From: Hyaloperonospora brassicae
Lineage: Eukaryota > Oomycota > Peronosporomycetes > Peronosporales > Peronosporaceae
Length of the DNA: 64,000 nt
Assembly (NCBI GenBank): GCA_947650285.1
Contig: CANTFL010001256.1
Location: forward strand, 310,001 to 374,000
Direction of reading: 5' to 3'
This document shows positions 63,962 to 64,000 of this stretch, in pieces. Every line of letters starts with the position of its first letter. Position 1 is the stretch's first letter. Position numbers and translations under genes: made by a program. The notes under the pieces were generated by a model that was given only the letters and a program-made list of their open reading frames with translations, was not told where the DNA came from and did no database searches.

Positions 63962-64000
63962 AAAGAGTGCCAGCTCTTTAGCGTGGCGCAGATAGTCAGC

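Larger units (their letters stand above)
60390..64000 (-). mobile_element. Ty1/copia retrotransposon, minus strand, 5' end beyond window
   Basis: Reading from the window end leftward the order is gag, protease, GAG-pre-integrase, integrase, RT, RNase H, the copia order. No LTR is recognised in the window. Several frameshifts separate the domains, so this copy is defective. A lysine-rich tract encoded by a (ttc)n microsatellite (63690-63730) follows gag. Confidence 0.9.

Overview
The window reads as nuclear DNA of a stramenopile, most probably an oomycete. This is inferred from content: intron-bearing genes with short GT-AG introns (about 55-100 nt), GC-rich third positions in conserved genes, three tandem CPA2-type cation/proton antiporters, a eukaryotic two-domain fluoride channel, and dense decayed Ty3/gypsy, Ty1/copia and non-LTR retroelements. 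No species can be named from sequence alone.

1-15000 is the gene-rich part. The first 2.9 kb holds plus-strand coding-like fragments that could not be assembled into one gene and that contain in-frame stops. Then come a PWI-like plus RS-rich splicing-type protein (minus, 3440-4884), a YTH-domain m6A reader (plus, 6551-7651, three exons solved), an unidentified small gene (plus, 7671-8162), proteasome ATPase RPT5 (minus, 8281-9943, five exons solved), a torsin/Clp-like AAA+ ATPase (minus, 10229-12293), a divergent REC114-like small gene (plus, 12366-13210, four exons solved) and a FEX fluoride channel (minus, 13387-14718).

15468-36320 is an expanded locus of three minus-strand antiporter paralogs (936, 904 and 938 aa; called P1, P2 and P3). 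P2 and P3 are units of a tandem segmental duplication that carries the same 5' flank and the same non-LTR remnant. The paralogs are mosaic: some blocks are nearly identical and adjacent blocks are diverged, as expected from gene conversion. A 646-bp insertion with a 15-bp target duplication separates the two duplicated units structurally, and the sister unit preserves the empty site.

37251-64000 is a retrotransposon graveyard. Two near-identical, defective chromodomain gypsy elements (37251-44376 and about 49681-57371) lie in the same orientation. The second sits inside a plus-strand LINE whose endonuclease end (48946-49449) and reverse transcriptase end (57900-58370) flank it. Both gypsy copies carry antisense open frames between pol and the 3' LTR. 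A broken copia element on the minus strand (60390 to the window end) closes the window. The intervals 19700-23500, 46900-48900 and 59240-60240 hold nothing that can be assigned with confidence.
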